From the NCBI RefSeq assembly GCF_024055575.1, contig NZ_JAMXOE010000014.1, positions 103,107 to 167,106 of the forward strand: a DNA stretch of 64,000 nucleotides. Direction: 5' to 3'. Of this stretch, positions 25,849 through 34,738 are shown in pieces. This DNA is from Mucilaginibacter flavidus (lineage in GTDB: Bacteria; Bacteroidota; Bacteroidia; Sphingobacteriales; Sphingobacteriaceae). The position numbers and the translations under genes are program-made. The notes under the pieces are model-generated. The model did not search any database. It was not told where the DNA came from and saw only the letters and a program-made list of their open reading frames with translations. Positions within the stretch are counted from its first letter, which is position 1, and each line of letters starts with the position of its first letter.

Positions 25849-26187
25849 GTATTAACCCTGCTTAAATTTTTTGTAAAAATACCATGAATTAGGTTATATC
25901 TTATATTTAGTTGGTAACTTTTTTTCAATTACCATAAAAGCATAGTGCTCCCATTCGGCAAATTAATTAATTTTTTTAGTTATTCGGCGACACAATTTTT
26001 GATTTTTTTCTAAAAAATGCAAAAAAGCCCCCTATTGTAGTTTTAATGACATACTTGCGTAAAATTTTTGTTGTCTTTTTTTCAGGTTATTTAAATGTGT
26101 CCATATTAGCGTATCCTTATGAAAAATAAAATTTATTGGCAACCTTTGCCTTTAACTGTTGTTACTAACCGGATGCCGCACCGTAAT
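25849..26187. other. Divergent promoter region between spt and the TolC gene
   Basis: About 340 AT-rich bases between two divergent operons. It holds long T and A tracts and a short G+C piece (GCCCCCT at about 26027), but no clear -7/-33 pair on either strand could be assigned by eye. The start of the TolC gene is placed at 26188, since only that ATG gives a normal signal peptide. Confidence 0.4.
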
Positions 26188-27522
26188 ATGAAAAAAACCG
26201 CCTCCCTATTCATTATAAATATAGCAATAATTTTTCCGGCCATTTTGTTTGCGCAAACTAGTACCGATACCATTGTAACTTTAAAACAGTGCGTCGAGTT
26301 TGCCCTGCGCAACCAACCTGTAGTGAGGCAAGCCTCAATTGACGAACAAATTAACGAACGTAATATAAAAATCAGTCTTGCTGATTGGCTACCGCAGGTT
26401 AATGGCTCTGGCGAATACCAGCATTATTTTAAGGGGAGCCCGGCAAGCAGTTCATCAACCAAAGCCAACCAGGCTGCGGGTACACGGAATGACGAGTTCT
26501 CGTTATTGGGTTTACAGGCCAGCCAGGTTATTTATAATAATGATGTATTACAGGCGGCCAAAGCAGCTAAATATTCGCGCCAATATTATAAGGAGAATAT
26601 TTTTAGCAGCCAGGTGAATGTCGTTTCAGACGTTAGCAAGGCTTTTTTTGATGTACTGCTGTCGCAAAAACAATTGGATATTTTAAATGAAGACATTGCC
26701 CGGTTGCAGCGCAGCCAAAAGGACGCCTACAACAGGTACCAGGCCGGCGTGTCGGATAAAATTGATTACAAGCAGGCTACTATATCATTAAACAATTCAA
26801 TTGCCAGCCGTAAGCAAACCGCCGAAGCTATCAATAGCAAGCAAGCTTACTTGAAACAAATAATGGGAATATCGGCGGGACATAACCTCGTATTGTTGTA
26901 CGATTCGTCGCGTTATGAGCAGGCTGCAATTATCGATACCAATCAAAAGCTTGATGTAAATAATCGCATCGAATTCCAATTACTGCAAACACAGAAAAAT
27001 CTAAAGAACGTTAATGTAAATTATTATAAGAATGGTTTTTTACCGTCTCTTTCTGCTGTAGGCAGCTATAATTGGATCTATTTGAGCGACAGGTTTGGCA
27101 GTTTATACAATAATTCATACCCAAGCGCGTACGCGGGACTGTCACTGGCGCTGCCTATTTTCCAGGGAGGGAAACGTCTGCAAAATTTAAGTAAGGCCCG
27201 TTTGCAGGTTACACGTGCTGATTTGGATATTGAGAATTCTGCAAATACCATCAACACCGAATATGTGCAGGCGCTTGCCGGATACAAAAGCAATTATACC
27301 AGCTGGCAACTGATAAAGCAAAACGTTGATCTCGCCAAGGATGTTTACAAGATTGTTAGCCTTCAATACCGCGAAGGCATTAAAACCTATCTTGATGTAA
27401 TTGTGGCACAATCAGACCTGCGTACCGCTGAGCTGAATTATTATAATGCATTGTTCCAGTTATTATCGAGCAAAATAGACCTTCAGAAAGCATTGGGCAC
27501 CCTTTCTGTACAACCAAATTGA
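26188..27522 (+). CDS. TolC-family outer membrane efflux protein
   Basis: A 444-residue outer membrane channel. The ATG at 26188 gives signal peptide MKKTASLFIINIAIIFPAILFAQ; an upstream ATG at 26119 would add 23 residues before it and is less likely. The body has the two-fold OEP repeat: TLKQCVEFALRNQPVVRQA near the N terminus, long helices with NxxNxxxSxx-type spacing, and in the second half RIEFQLLQTQKNLKNVNVNYYKNGFLPSLSAVGSY. The C-terminal EGIKTYLDVIVAQSDLRTAELNYYNALFQLLSSKIDLQKALG is typical. It forms the outer part of the tripartite pump with the next two genes. Confidence 0.93.
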   Translation: MKKTASLFIINIAIIFPAILFAQTSTDTIVTLKQCVEFALRNQPVVRQASIDEQINERNIKISLADWLPQVNGSGEYQHYFKGSPASSSSTKANQAAGTRNDEFSLLGLQASQVIYNNDVLQAAKAAKYSRQYYKENIFSSQVNVVSDVSKAFFDVLLSQKQLDILNEDIARLQRSQKDAYNRYQAGVSDKIDYKQATISLNNSIASRKQTAEAINSKQAYLKQIMGISAGHNLVLLYDSSRYEQAAIIDTNQKLDVNNRIEFQLLQTQKNLKNVNVNYYKNGFLPSLSAVGSYNWIYLSDRFGSLYNNSYPSAYAGLSLALPIFQGGKRLQNLSKARLQVTRADLDIENSANTINTEYVQALAGYKSNYTSWQLIKQNVDLAKDVYKIVSLQYREGIKTYLDVIVAQSDLRTAELNYYNALFQLLSSKIDLQKALGTLSVQPN

Positions 27523-27524
27523 AT

Positions 27525-28676
27525 ATGAAAACAAGAGATATACTTTTAGCCGGAACGGTTTGTATTTTAATGTGGTCGGCGTGCAAAAATAAAAAGGATG
27601 CAGCTAATGCTCCGCTGCCGCCAACCCCCGTTTATGTTGCCGATGTAAAAACTGCCGAAGCCGTGTATTATGACCAATACCAGGGCAATGTTATAGCTTT
27701 AAATACAGTTGAATTGCGCAGCCAGGTTACTGGTTTTATTACCGGCATATTTTTTAACGAAGGTGAAATAGTAACCAAAGGCAAGGCTTTGTACGAAATT
27801 GACAGGCGCAAATTTCTCGACGCTTATGCACAAGCCCAGGCAAATTTGGGAAGCGCCGAGGCAAATTTAATAAAAGCCCAAAAAGATATTGACAGGTACA
27901 ACATGCTGCTCAAAAACGATGCTGTGGCTCGCCAAACGGTCGACCAGGCTGAAGCAACTTTCGAGACCAGCAAAAGCCAGGTTGCCGTAGCTAAAGCTGC
28001 TGTGGCATCTGCAAAAACCGATCTTTCGTACGCAACTATCGCTGCACCTTTTACTGGTCGCATAGGTATTTCACAAGTAAAGCTTGGTACCCAGGTGTCG
28101 CCGGGCAGCACCTTATTAAATACCATTTCGAGCGAACACCCTATCGGGGTTGATGTAGTAATTAACGAGCAGGATATTAGCCGTTTTTATGAGCTTCAAA
28201 AACACAATACCGATTCAACCTTTAAGCTGCAGTTGAGCGATGGTACTACTTATAACCAGGCTGGTAAAGTTCGCGCAATTGACCGTGGTGTAAACGCAAC
28301 GACAGGTACCGTTAAAGTAAGAATTGAATTTTCGAACAATAATGATGTACTAAAAGATGGTATGAGCTGCGTACTGAAGGTGTTAAACAGCCAATCGGGC
28401 AACAGGCTGCAGATTCCGTCTAAAGCTGTTACCGAGCAAATGGGTGAGTTTTTTGTATTTACAGCCCTGGATACAATTGCAAAACAGATAAAAGTAAAGC
28501 TTGGGCCGCATATAGGCAACAATGTGGTTGTTATGGATGGGCTTAAACCAGGCGATAAGGTAATAACGGATGGTTTTCAGCGCTTGCGTGATGGAGGTAA
28601 AATCACACTTGGGCCACCGGCAGTAGCACCGGGTGCCGCGGGACAGGCGCCGGCAAAAGGCGGTGCGGCTAAATAA
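27525..28676 (+). CDS. RND efflux periplasmic adaptor, lipoprotein
   Basis: A 383-residue membrane-fusion protein with a lipobox (ILMWSAC, Cys at about 20), so anchored in the inner membrane. Order: biotinyl-lipoyl half (VELRSQVTGFITGIFFNEGEIVTKGKALYEID), alpha-hairpin (about 90-150), second lipoyl half (DLSYATIAAPFTGRIG), beta-barrel and membrane-proximal domains, and a Gly/Ala/Pro-rich tail. ATG 27525 is chosen because the upstream TTG overlaps the stop of the TolC gene. It is the middle member of the efflux operon. Confidence 0.93.
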   Translation: MKTRDILLAGTVCILMWSACKNKKDAANAPLPPTPVYVADVKTAEAVYYDQYQGNVIALNTVELRSQVTGFITGIFFNEGEIVTKGKALYEIDRRKFLDAYAQAQANLGSAEANLIKAQKDIDRYNMLLKNDAVARQTVDQAEATFETSKSQVAVAKAAVASAKTDLSYATIAAPFTGRIGISQVKLGTQVSPGSTLLNTISSEHPIGVDVVINEQDISRFYELQKHNTDSTFKLQLSDGTTYNQAGKVRAIDRGVNATTGTVKVRIEFSNNNDVLKDGMSCVLKVLNSQSGNRLQIPSKAVTEQMGEFFVFTALDTIAKQIKVKLGPHIGNNVVVMDGLKPGDKVITDGFQRLRDGGKITLGPPAVAPGAAGQAPAKGGAAK

Positions 28677-28731
28677 ATTTGATTGCTTGTTTTAGGATTA
28701 TTCGATTCCTGTTTCTCTAAAAAGATAAAGA

Positions 28732-31700
28732 ATGATTGCAGATACTTTTATAAAACGACCGGTTACAGCTATCGTTATTTCGTTAGTGATAGTTATAGTT
28801 GGTATAATATGTATAATAAACCTGGCTGTAGGGCAATACCCCGAAATTGCGCCGCCAACAGTTAGCATAACCGGTACCTATATTGGGGCCGACGCGCTCA
28901 CGGTTGAGCAAACCGTTGCCACGCCGGTTGAGGTACAGGTTAACGGCACCCCGGGCATGACCTATTTGCAAAGTAATAGTACCAGCAACGGCCAAATGAG
29001 CATGACAGTGAATTTTGAGGTTGGTACAGATATAAACATTGCCGCGCTTGATGTACAGAACCGTGTTGGTATAGCAACGCCAACTTTACCGCAGGAGGTG
29101 CAGCGTTTGGGTTTAATTACCCGCAAACGTAACCCCAGCATATTACTACTGGTGGCCATTTATGCCCCGAAAGGAACGCATGATGTTACCTTTTTAGATA
29201 ACTACACCAACGTTTTTGTACGCGATGCGCTGTTACGCTCAAAAGGCGTAGGCGACGTAATCAGCCGTGCTGATGATTTTAGTATGCGTATCTGGCTTAA
29301 GCCGGATAAGCTTGCTGCCTTAGGAATGACAGCTAATGACGTTACGAGTGCATTGCAGGAGCAGAATGCCCAGGTGGCAGCGGGCTCGGTGGGCACAACC
29401 CCGCAGGAGCAGGTGCAAGCCTTTGAGTATACCATAATAGTTAAAGGCCGTTTAACTACTCCCGAGGAGTTTGGAAATATAATTGTACGCACGCAGCCAG
29501 GTAACGGCTCGGTTGTGCATTTGAGGGATGTAGCCAGGGTTGAGCTGGGTAAATTTAACTACGCTGGTAACTCGTTTGTTGATAATAAGCGCGCATCGTA
29601 CCTGCTGGTTTACCAGGCGCCAAACAGTAACGCTATCGAAACTGCTGAAAATGTTTACGCTACAATGGAGCAGCTTAAAAAGAGCTTTCCAACCGATGTT
29701 GACTATGTAGTACCGTTCGAATCAATTACTGTTGTAAAGGTGTCTGTACGTGAGGTGATTGAAACGCTGGTAATAGCATTGTTCCTGGTTATTTTGGTGG
29801 TGTTTTTGTTCTTACAAAGCTGGCGGACAACCCTTATCCCGATTTTGGCAATCCCGGTATCAATTATTGGTACGTTCATATTCTTTATCCCGTTGCACTT
29901 CACCATAAATACGCTTACCTTATTCGGGTTTGTGCTGGCCATAGGTATTGTGGTAGATGATGCTATTGTGGTGGTTGAAGCCGTGCAGCATTATATGGAC
30001 GAAAAGGGCATGTCGCCCAAAGAGGCTACCGCGCACGCCATGAAAGACATATCGGCGCCGGTAATAGCCATTGCCCTGATTTTGGCCGCGGTGTTTGTAC
30101 CGGTTGGTTTTATACCGGGTATTGTAGGCAGGCTTTACCAGCAGTTTGCCATCACTATAGCTATATCCGTGTTAATATCGGCGTTTGTGGCTTTATCGTT
30201 AACGCCTGCGCTGTGTACGCTGATTCTGCGCCCGCACAAGATTGATGAGAAATCAAAAGGGTTGAACAAATTCTTTTTTTGGTTCAACAGTTGGTTTACC
30301 CGTGTTACCGGCAAGTATCGCAACGGCGTTCACCGGGGAATAAAAAATCCCGCCCTTATTGTAATTATACTTGTTTGTATTGTTGTGGGCACCATACTCC
30401 TTTTTAAAGAGAAACCAACCGGCTTTTTACCCACCGAGGATGAGGGACGTGTTTACATAACTTACGATTTACCCGAAGCTTCATCAACCAAGCGAACGGT
30501 TGATGTTCTGCACCATGTTATGAGCGCGCTCGACAGTATTCCCGAAGTTTATCACTACGCGGCGCTGGGCGGGTTAAACGTAATAAGTTTTGCCAGTAAA
30601 TCAAACAGTGCAACCATATTTTGCCAGCTACGACCCTGGGACGAGCGAAAAGATAAATCGCAACAAGTGGAGGCTGTAATAGCAAAGATCCAGAAAAAGT
30701 TATCAGTTTATAAAGAAGCGAATGTCGTGGTGATTTCGCCTCCGGCTGTGCCTGGCTTAGGAACATCGGCAGGTTTTTCATTTATTTTGGAAGAGAAACA
30801 GGCCGGCGGCGACATCAAAAATTTTGAGAAAGTACTACAAAATTTTACGGCAGCTGTAAACAAACGGCCTGAAATTGCAAGGGCCTTCTCATTCTTTACT
30901 GCGCGCACCCCGGCATACCAGCTAACTATCGACAGGGAAAAGGCGAAAAAGCTTGGCGTATCCATATCCGATATAAGTACCGCATTGCAAACTTATATGG
31001 GTAGTGCGTTTGTGAACGACTTTACAGTTTATGGCCGTAATTTTCACGTAGTGGCCCAGGCTGATACAAATTACCGTACCAATATTGCCGATATAGGACA
31101 GTATTTTGTGCGTAACTCGGCGGGTGGAATGGTTCCGTTAAGCACGGTAACCAGCTATAAAGTAATCGAAAATGCGCCGCTGATATCGCACTTTAACTTG
31201 TTCCGGTCTGCCGAAATTGACGGTACTGCCAAACCCGGCTATAGTAGTGGTGATGCCATAAAAGCATTACAGGAAGTTGCTGCAGAAACATTACCGCAGG
31301 GCTTTGGCTACGAATTTGCCGGCCTAAGCCGCGAGGAGATTATATCAGGATCGAAAACAGTATACATCTTTATGTTATCTATCGGTTTCGTGTTCCTGTT
31401 CCTGGCAGCATTATACGAAAGCTGGTCGGTTCCGTTTTCAGTGCTGCTGGCAGTGCCGCTGGGTGCATTTGGCGCCATCTTGTTTTTATGGTTTAAACCC
31501 GGTCTGGATAACAATATCTATGCGCAGATAGGTTTAATTACATTGATAGGTTTGGCGGCAAAAAATGCCATCCTGATAGTGGAGTTCGCCAAAGAACGTG
31601 TTGACAGGGGTATGGAACTTGAAAAGGCCACACTCGAAGCTGTACGACTTCGCCTGAGGCCAATTATCATGACGTCGATGGCGTTTATATTAGGTGTAGG

Positions 31701-31911
31701 GCCGCTGCTGGTTGCCTCAGGTGCCGGTGCCAAGGCAAGACAGACCATCGGTTGGACAGTATTTGGCGGGATGCTAACCGCAACATCGCTGGCTATATTT
31801 ATAGTGCCGGTACTGTTTTATCTGATAACCAAATTTGCCTATGGTAAAGAAAAACTGGCCGAATTGCAGAAAACCTATAAACCTGATCCTGAAGTTGATC
31901 CGCAGGCGTGA
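28732..31911 (+). CDS. RND multidrug efflux permease, AcrB/MexB (HAE1) type
   Basis: A 1059-residue inner membrane proton-driven pump. It starts with FIKRPVTAIVISLVIVIVGI and repeats the classic features of HAE1 transporters: two large periplasmic loops (about 35-330 and 565-865), twelve membrane segments, the proton relay GIVVDDAIVVVEAVQ (the two aspartates of helix 4), and in the second half GLAAKNAILIVEFAKE of helix 10. The length matches AcrB. Together with the two preceding genes it makes a complete tripartite pump for hydrophobic drugs or natural amphiphiles. No repressor gene is adjacent. Confidence 0.95.
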   Translation: MIADTFIKRPVTAIVISLVIVIVGIICIINLAVGQYPEIAPPTVSITGTYIGADALTVEQTVATPVEVQVNGTPGMTYLQSNSTSNGQMSMTVNFEVGTDINIAALDVQNRVGIATPTLPQEVQRLGLITRKRNPSILLLVAIYAPKGTHDVTFLDNYTNVFVRDALLRSKGVGDVISRADDFSMRIWLKPDKLAALGMTANDVTSALQEQNAQVAAGSVGTTPQEQVQAFEYTIIVKGRLTTPEEFGNIIVRTQPGNGSVVHLRDVARVELGKFNYAGNSFVDNKRASYLLVYQAPNSNAIETAENVYATMEQLKKSFPTDVDYVVPFESITVVKVSVREVIETLVIALFLVILVVFLFLQSWRTTLIPILAIPVSIIGTFIFFIPLHFTINTLTLFGFVLAIGIVVDDAIVVVEAVQHYMDEKGMSPKEATAHAMKDISAPVIAIALILAAVFVPVGFIPGIVGRLYQQFAITIAISVLISAFVALSLTPALCTLILRPHKIDEKSKGLNKFFFWFNSWFTRVTGKYRNGVHRGIKNPALIVIILVCIVVGTILLFKEKPTGFLPTEDEGRVYITYDLPEASSTKRTVDVLHHVMSALDSIPEVYHYAALGGLNVISFASKSNSATIFCQLRPWDERKDKSQQVEAVIAKIQKKLSVYKEANVVVISPPAVPGLGTSAGFSFILEEKQAGGDIKNFEKVLQNFTAAVNKRPEIARAFSFFTARTPAYQLTIDREKAKKLGVSISDISTALQTYMGSAFVNDFTVYGRNFHVVAQADTNYRTNIADIGQYFVRNSAGGMVPLSTVTSYKVIENAPLISHFNLFRSAEIDGTAKPGYSSGDAIKALQEVAAETLPQGFGYEFAGLSREEIISGSKTVYIFMLSIGFVFLFLAALYESWSVPFSVLLAVPLGAFGAILFLWFKPGLDNNIYAQIGLITLIGLAAKNAILIVEFAKERVDRGMELEKATLEAVRLRLRPIIMTSMAFILGVGPLLVASGAGAKARQTIGWTVFGGMLTATSLAIFIVPVLFYLITKFAYGKEKLAELQKTYKPDPEVDPQA

Positions 31912-31957
31912 TCAGATATCAGTTAATTTGAGATTAGAGCTTACGAGAAGAACGAAT

Positions 31958-31991
31958 CCTTTGCATTTATACATGCAAGGGCTTTTTCTTT
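31958..31991 (+). terminator. Terminator after the RND operon
   Basis: CCTTTGCAT (31958-31966) pairs with ATGCAAGGG (31973-31981) through one G-T pair and is followed by CTTTTTCTTTTCT. It lies 47 bases after the permease stop. Confidence 0.75.
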
Positions 31992-32071
31992 TCTACAAAT
32001 CTCCAATTAACTAATCACCAATCTCTGCTTAAGTAACCTCTCGATAGTACAATTTCGACCTTTTTACCCTG

Positions 32072-32114
32072 CAAAAATACTGTTACAATGTCAGTGACAA
32101 CGGTTAGACTGACA
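32072..32114 (-). promoter_or_regulatory. Orphan promoter with overlapping inverted repeat
   Basis: On the minus strand TTG (32098-32100), 18 bases of spacer and TATTTTTG (32072-32079) form a good Bacteroidota promoter. Around its -33 end the arms TGTCAGT (32089-32095) and ACTGACA (32108-32114) form an inverted repeat that looks like an operator. No gene lies downstream before the RND terminator, so a small RNA of about 110 bases or a remnant of a lost gene is possible. Confidence 0.35.
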
Positions 32115-32352
32115 GGCTGGATTATGCCAATGTTAAAAAAATGACAACTATCACTCCTAACTATTGCAGTAAAAAAGTCAGCTGATTATCAATCTTCTAA
32201 GGATTTAACAATTGTTAATAAAACTTGTTAATTAGTACGTTAAAGGCTTGTTTACATAAATCAGACATTGGTTTTGGCACACTGGCAAAGTATTTGTTTA
32301 GGGGGGAGTGTATAGAATTATCTATCAGTTCACTTAAATGATAAACACAACA

Positions 32353-32886
32353 ATGAAAAACTCAACAAAATGGATAGCTTCGGTAGCAACTGCTGCAGCT
32401 ATATTTTTCTCAGTTAACGTAAAAGCCCAAACCACGGAAAAAAGCGCATGGCGCCTGGGCTTTGGAGTTGAAGCCGGCATACCAACTGGCGCGTTAAGCA
32501 CCAGTCCTGCGTATTCAAAATTCGAACTTGGCGGTACTGCCCGTTTACAATATGGTATCGAAAAAAATCTTGCGTTAACTTTTACTTCAGGTTACTATAA
32601 CTTCTTCGCTACCCAGGCTGCTAAAGACGTAGGCGGCGAAAGCTTTGGTGTTGTTCCTGTAAAACTTGGTATCAAAGGTTTCCTTACCGATAATATTTAT
32701 TTAGGCGGTGAAGCCGGTGCCGGTTTCGAAACCAAATACGCTAAAAACACCAAATTGATTTTGTCACCTGCTGTAGGCTGGGCTAACAAATCATGGGATG
32801 TTGGCGTTCGTTACGAAAACTTCTCAGGCCAGAGCGATAGCTACGGAGTAGTAGCCCTGCGTTTAGCTTACGGTTTTGCACTGTAA
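32353..32886 (+). CDS. Small outer-membrane beta-barrel protein
   Basis: A 177-residue exported protein. The ATG at 32353 gives signal peptide MKNSTKWIASVATAAAIFFSVNVKAQ; an ATG five codons upstream (32338) is also possible. After cleavage the chain alternates hydrophobic and polar residues in about eight strands with aromatic ends (WRLGFGVEAGIP, LALTFTSGYYNFF, NIYLGGEAGAGFET, WDVGVRYENFS) and ends ...VALRLAYGFAL, as in the outer membrane beta-barrel families of Bacteroidota. Function unknown. Codon use is strongly biased to common codons, which suggests high expression. Confidence 0.85.
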   Translation: MKNSTKWIASVATAAAIFFSVNVKAQTTEKSAWRLGFGVEAGIPTGALSTSPAYSKFELGGTARLQYGIEKNLALTFTSGYYNFFATQAAKDVGGESFGVVPVKLGIKGFLTDNIYLGGEAGAGFETKYAKNTKLILSPAVGWANKSWDVGVRYENFSGQSDSYGVVALRLAYGFAL

Positions 32887-32913
32887 GTGTTAGTAATTCA
32901 AGCAAAAAAACGA

Positions 32914-32946
32914 AAGCCCTTTATCAATGCGATAAAGGGCTTTTTT
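32914..32946 (+). terminator. Terminator after the beta-barrel gene
   Basis: A perfect 12-bp stem, AAGCCCTTTATC (32914-32925) and GATAAAGGGCTT (32931-32942), with a 5-base loop and a following T-run. Confidence 0.9.
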
Positions 32947-32956
32947 GTGGATTTTT

Positions 32957-33057
32957 TGTAGAGACGCAATATTTTGCGTCTCGGAGCAGTGCTGGAACTT
33001 CCTCGTATGGTTTACCTTCCTTTAAGTAGAAGACGCAAAATATTGCGTCTCTACGTA
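32957..33057. repeat. GTAGAGACGC palindromic repeat pair
   Basis: The block at about 32958-32982 (GTAGAGACGCAATATTTTGC then GTCTC) contains the palindrome AGACGCAA-TATT-TTGCGTCT, and a second block at about 33031-33056 is its reverse complement. The pair encloses about 48 bases. A variant pair lies at 34480-34625. This looks like a mobile intergenic palindrome (REP-like). Confidence 0.65.
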
Positions 33058-33059
33058 GA

Positions 33060-34253
33060 TTAAACTAATTTTCCCAATGCCCCTTTAATGCGGCTCATTG
33101 CCTCAATCAACTTATCCTCGGCTGCGGCATAGCTTATGCGGATTGATTTTTTGTCGCCAAATGAATCACCGCCAACAGTTGCCACATGGGCTTCTTCTAA
33201 CAAGAATATCGCAAGCTCATCGGCATCATTAATGGTTTTGCCATTATAGCTCTTGCCGAAGAATGAAGTAACATCCGGGAAGAAGTAAAACGCGCCCTCG
33301 GGCAGGTTAACTTTTATGCCGTCAATATCTTTCAATAAACCATAAACCAAATCGCGGCGTATTTTAAATTGCTTGCGCATTTCAAGAACCGACTCCAGGC
33401 CTCCTTCATAAGCAGCAACACCGGCACGCTGGGTAATTGAACAGGTACCTGATGTGATTTGTCCCTGCATTTTATCGCAGGCATTTGCAATTTCTTTGTT
33501 CGATGCGGTATACCCTATACGCCAGCCTGTCATAGCGAACGCCTTCGACCAGCCGTTGATGATAATTACACGATCTTTTATATAATCAAACTGTGCGATC
33601 GATTCATGCTTGTCAACGAAGTTGATGTGCTCATAAATCTCGTCAGACAGGATATAAACTTGAGGATATTTTTCAAATACTTTTGCCAAACCTTCCAACT
33701 CGTCTTTACTATAAACGCTGCCGGTAGGGTTGCATGGCGACGAAAACATAAACAGTTTTGTTTTTGGGGTGATGGCGGCTTCCAACTGTGCTGGGGTGAT
33801 TTTAAAATCCTGCTCAACAGGGGCATCTATAAATACACTTACACCTTCAGCAAGTTTAACCACCTCGCTGTAAGATACCCAGTAGGGTGTAGGGATAATA
33901 ACTTCTTCGCCTGGGTTTACCAAACATAGCACCGCGTTGGCAATAGCCTGCTTTGCGCCGGTTGAAACCACAATTTGGCTGAAATCGTAGTCAAGTCCGT
34001 TTTCGTTTTTTAATTTGGCAACTACCGCTTTTCTTAATTCAGGGTAACCCGATACCGGGGTATAATAAGTAAAGTTTTGGTCCATAGCCTTCTTGGCAGC
34101 TTCCTTAATATGCTCAGGGGTATGAAAATCCGGCTCGCCAAAGCTTAGGCTTATCACATCAACACCTTTTGCTGCAAGTTCGCGGCCCATTTTGGCCATC
34201 TTGATAGTAGCTGATTCCGACAGGTTATTTATCCTGTTACTTAATGTACTCAT
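33060..34253 (-). CDS. Aspartate aminotransferase-like class I PLP enzyme
   Basis: A 397-residue cytosolic aminotransferase of the bacterial aspartate aminotransferase subgroup Ib. Landmarks are SLSFGEPDFHTPEHI (36-50), YTPVSGYPELR, STGAKQAIANA (98-107), PTPYWVSY, SPCNPTGSVYS (172-182), SDEIYEHINF and the PLP lysine in NGWSKAFAMTGWRIGY (Lys237). It is likely to make aspartate from oxaloacetate and glutamate; other amino donors are possible. It is transcribed alone, away from the CDF gene. Confidence 0.92.
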   Translation of the reverse strand: MSTLSNRINNLSESATIKMAKMGRELAAKGVDVISLSFGEPDFHTPEHIKEAAKKAMDQNFTYYTPVSGYPELRKAVVAKLKNENGLDYDFSQIVVSTGAKQAIANAVLCLVNPGEEVIIPTPYWVSYSEVVKLAEGVSVFIDAPVEQDFKITPAQLEAAITPKTKLFMFSSPCNPTGSVYSKDELEGLAKVFEKYPQVYILSDEIYEHINFVDKHESIAQFDYIKDRVIIINGWSKAFAMTGWRIGYTASNKEIANACDKMQGQITSGTCSITQRAGVAAYEGGLESVLEMRKQFKIRRDLVYGLLKDIDGIKVNLPEGAFYFFPDVTSFFGKSYNGKTINDADELAIFLLEEAHVATVGGDSFGDKKSIRISYAAAEDKLIEAMSRIKGALGKLV

Positions 34254-34479
34254 ATTGTTTTTTGATTATTGCGCGGCAAATATAGAAAAAGTCTTAAGTC
34301 TGAAGTAATTAGTCTTGAGTCTGGCAGTTGTTTGTTACTGTTTTTTAACATTTCCTTAATCTGTATTTTGCAAAAAAAGTAATTTTAAACGTAGTTTATA
34401 TTTATTGATTATGAACTTTAAAATCAACAGGACGAATTTTGCAAAAGTGATAAAACTAAAAAATATTTAAAAGCACCCC

Positions 34480-34625
34480 GTAGAGACGCGATGCTTCGCG
34501 TCTCCCGCTGACAGGTAAACCACATGTTGGTGAACAATTAATAATAGTACCTGGTTTTTAAAATGGAAAATATCAACCAAGCGCAGGCCTGTCCTTCGGG
34601 AGACGCGATGCATCACGTGTCTACG
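34480..34625. repeat. Second GTAGAGACGC palindromic repeat pair
   Basis: The left block (about 34480-34504) reads GTAGAGACGCGATGCTTCGC then GTCTC, with an AGACGCGA/TTCGCGTCT-type palindrome. The right block (about 34599-34625) ends CACGTGTCTACG and is a diverged complement. They are about 95 bases apart. This is the same family as 32957-33057. Confidence 0.6.
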
Positions 34626-34712
34626 ACGCCACCCAAAATGTCTATGCATCAATCCTTTCATTTCTTTTTTAATTCCCTGGCCTAAATCACATCCATTTCC
34701 TAATAAAAACCA

Positions 34713-34720
34713 TATTTTTG
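34713..34720 (+). promoter_or_regulatory. -7 box of the CDF transporter gene
   Basis: TATTTTTG is a full -7 match. A transcript would begin at about 34727, so the start codon of the gene must be downstream, at TTG 34739, giving a leader of about 12 bases. Confidence 0.5.
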
Positions 34721-34738
34721 CCGCAAATAAGGACGGTT

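Larger units (their letters stand above)
31912..32352. other. Intergenic region with terminator, repeat and an orphan minus-strand promoter
   Basis: These 440 bases hold the RND terminator, a short AATCTCCAATTAACTAATC-type repeat (31993-32025), and a minus-strand promoter candidate (32072-32100) that points into a gene-free stretch. The rest upstream of the beta-barrel gene is AT-rich with TTAACAATTGTTAA-type palindromic runs at about 32205-32230. Confidence 0.45.
34254..34738. other. Intergenic region with repeats and the CDF promoter
   Basis: This 485-base gap holds an AAGTCTTAAGTCTGAAG-type short-unit repeat at about 34288-34325, a GTAGAGACGC palindromic pair at 34480-34625, and the CDF -7 box. 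A 121-residue open frame on the minus strand (34467-34832) runs across the repeats into the CDF gene and is not credible. Confidence 0.5.
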
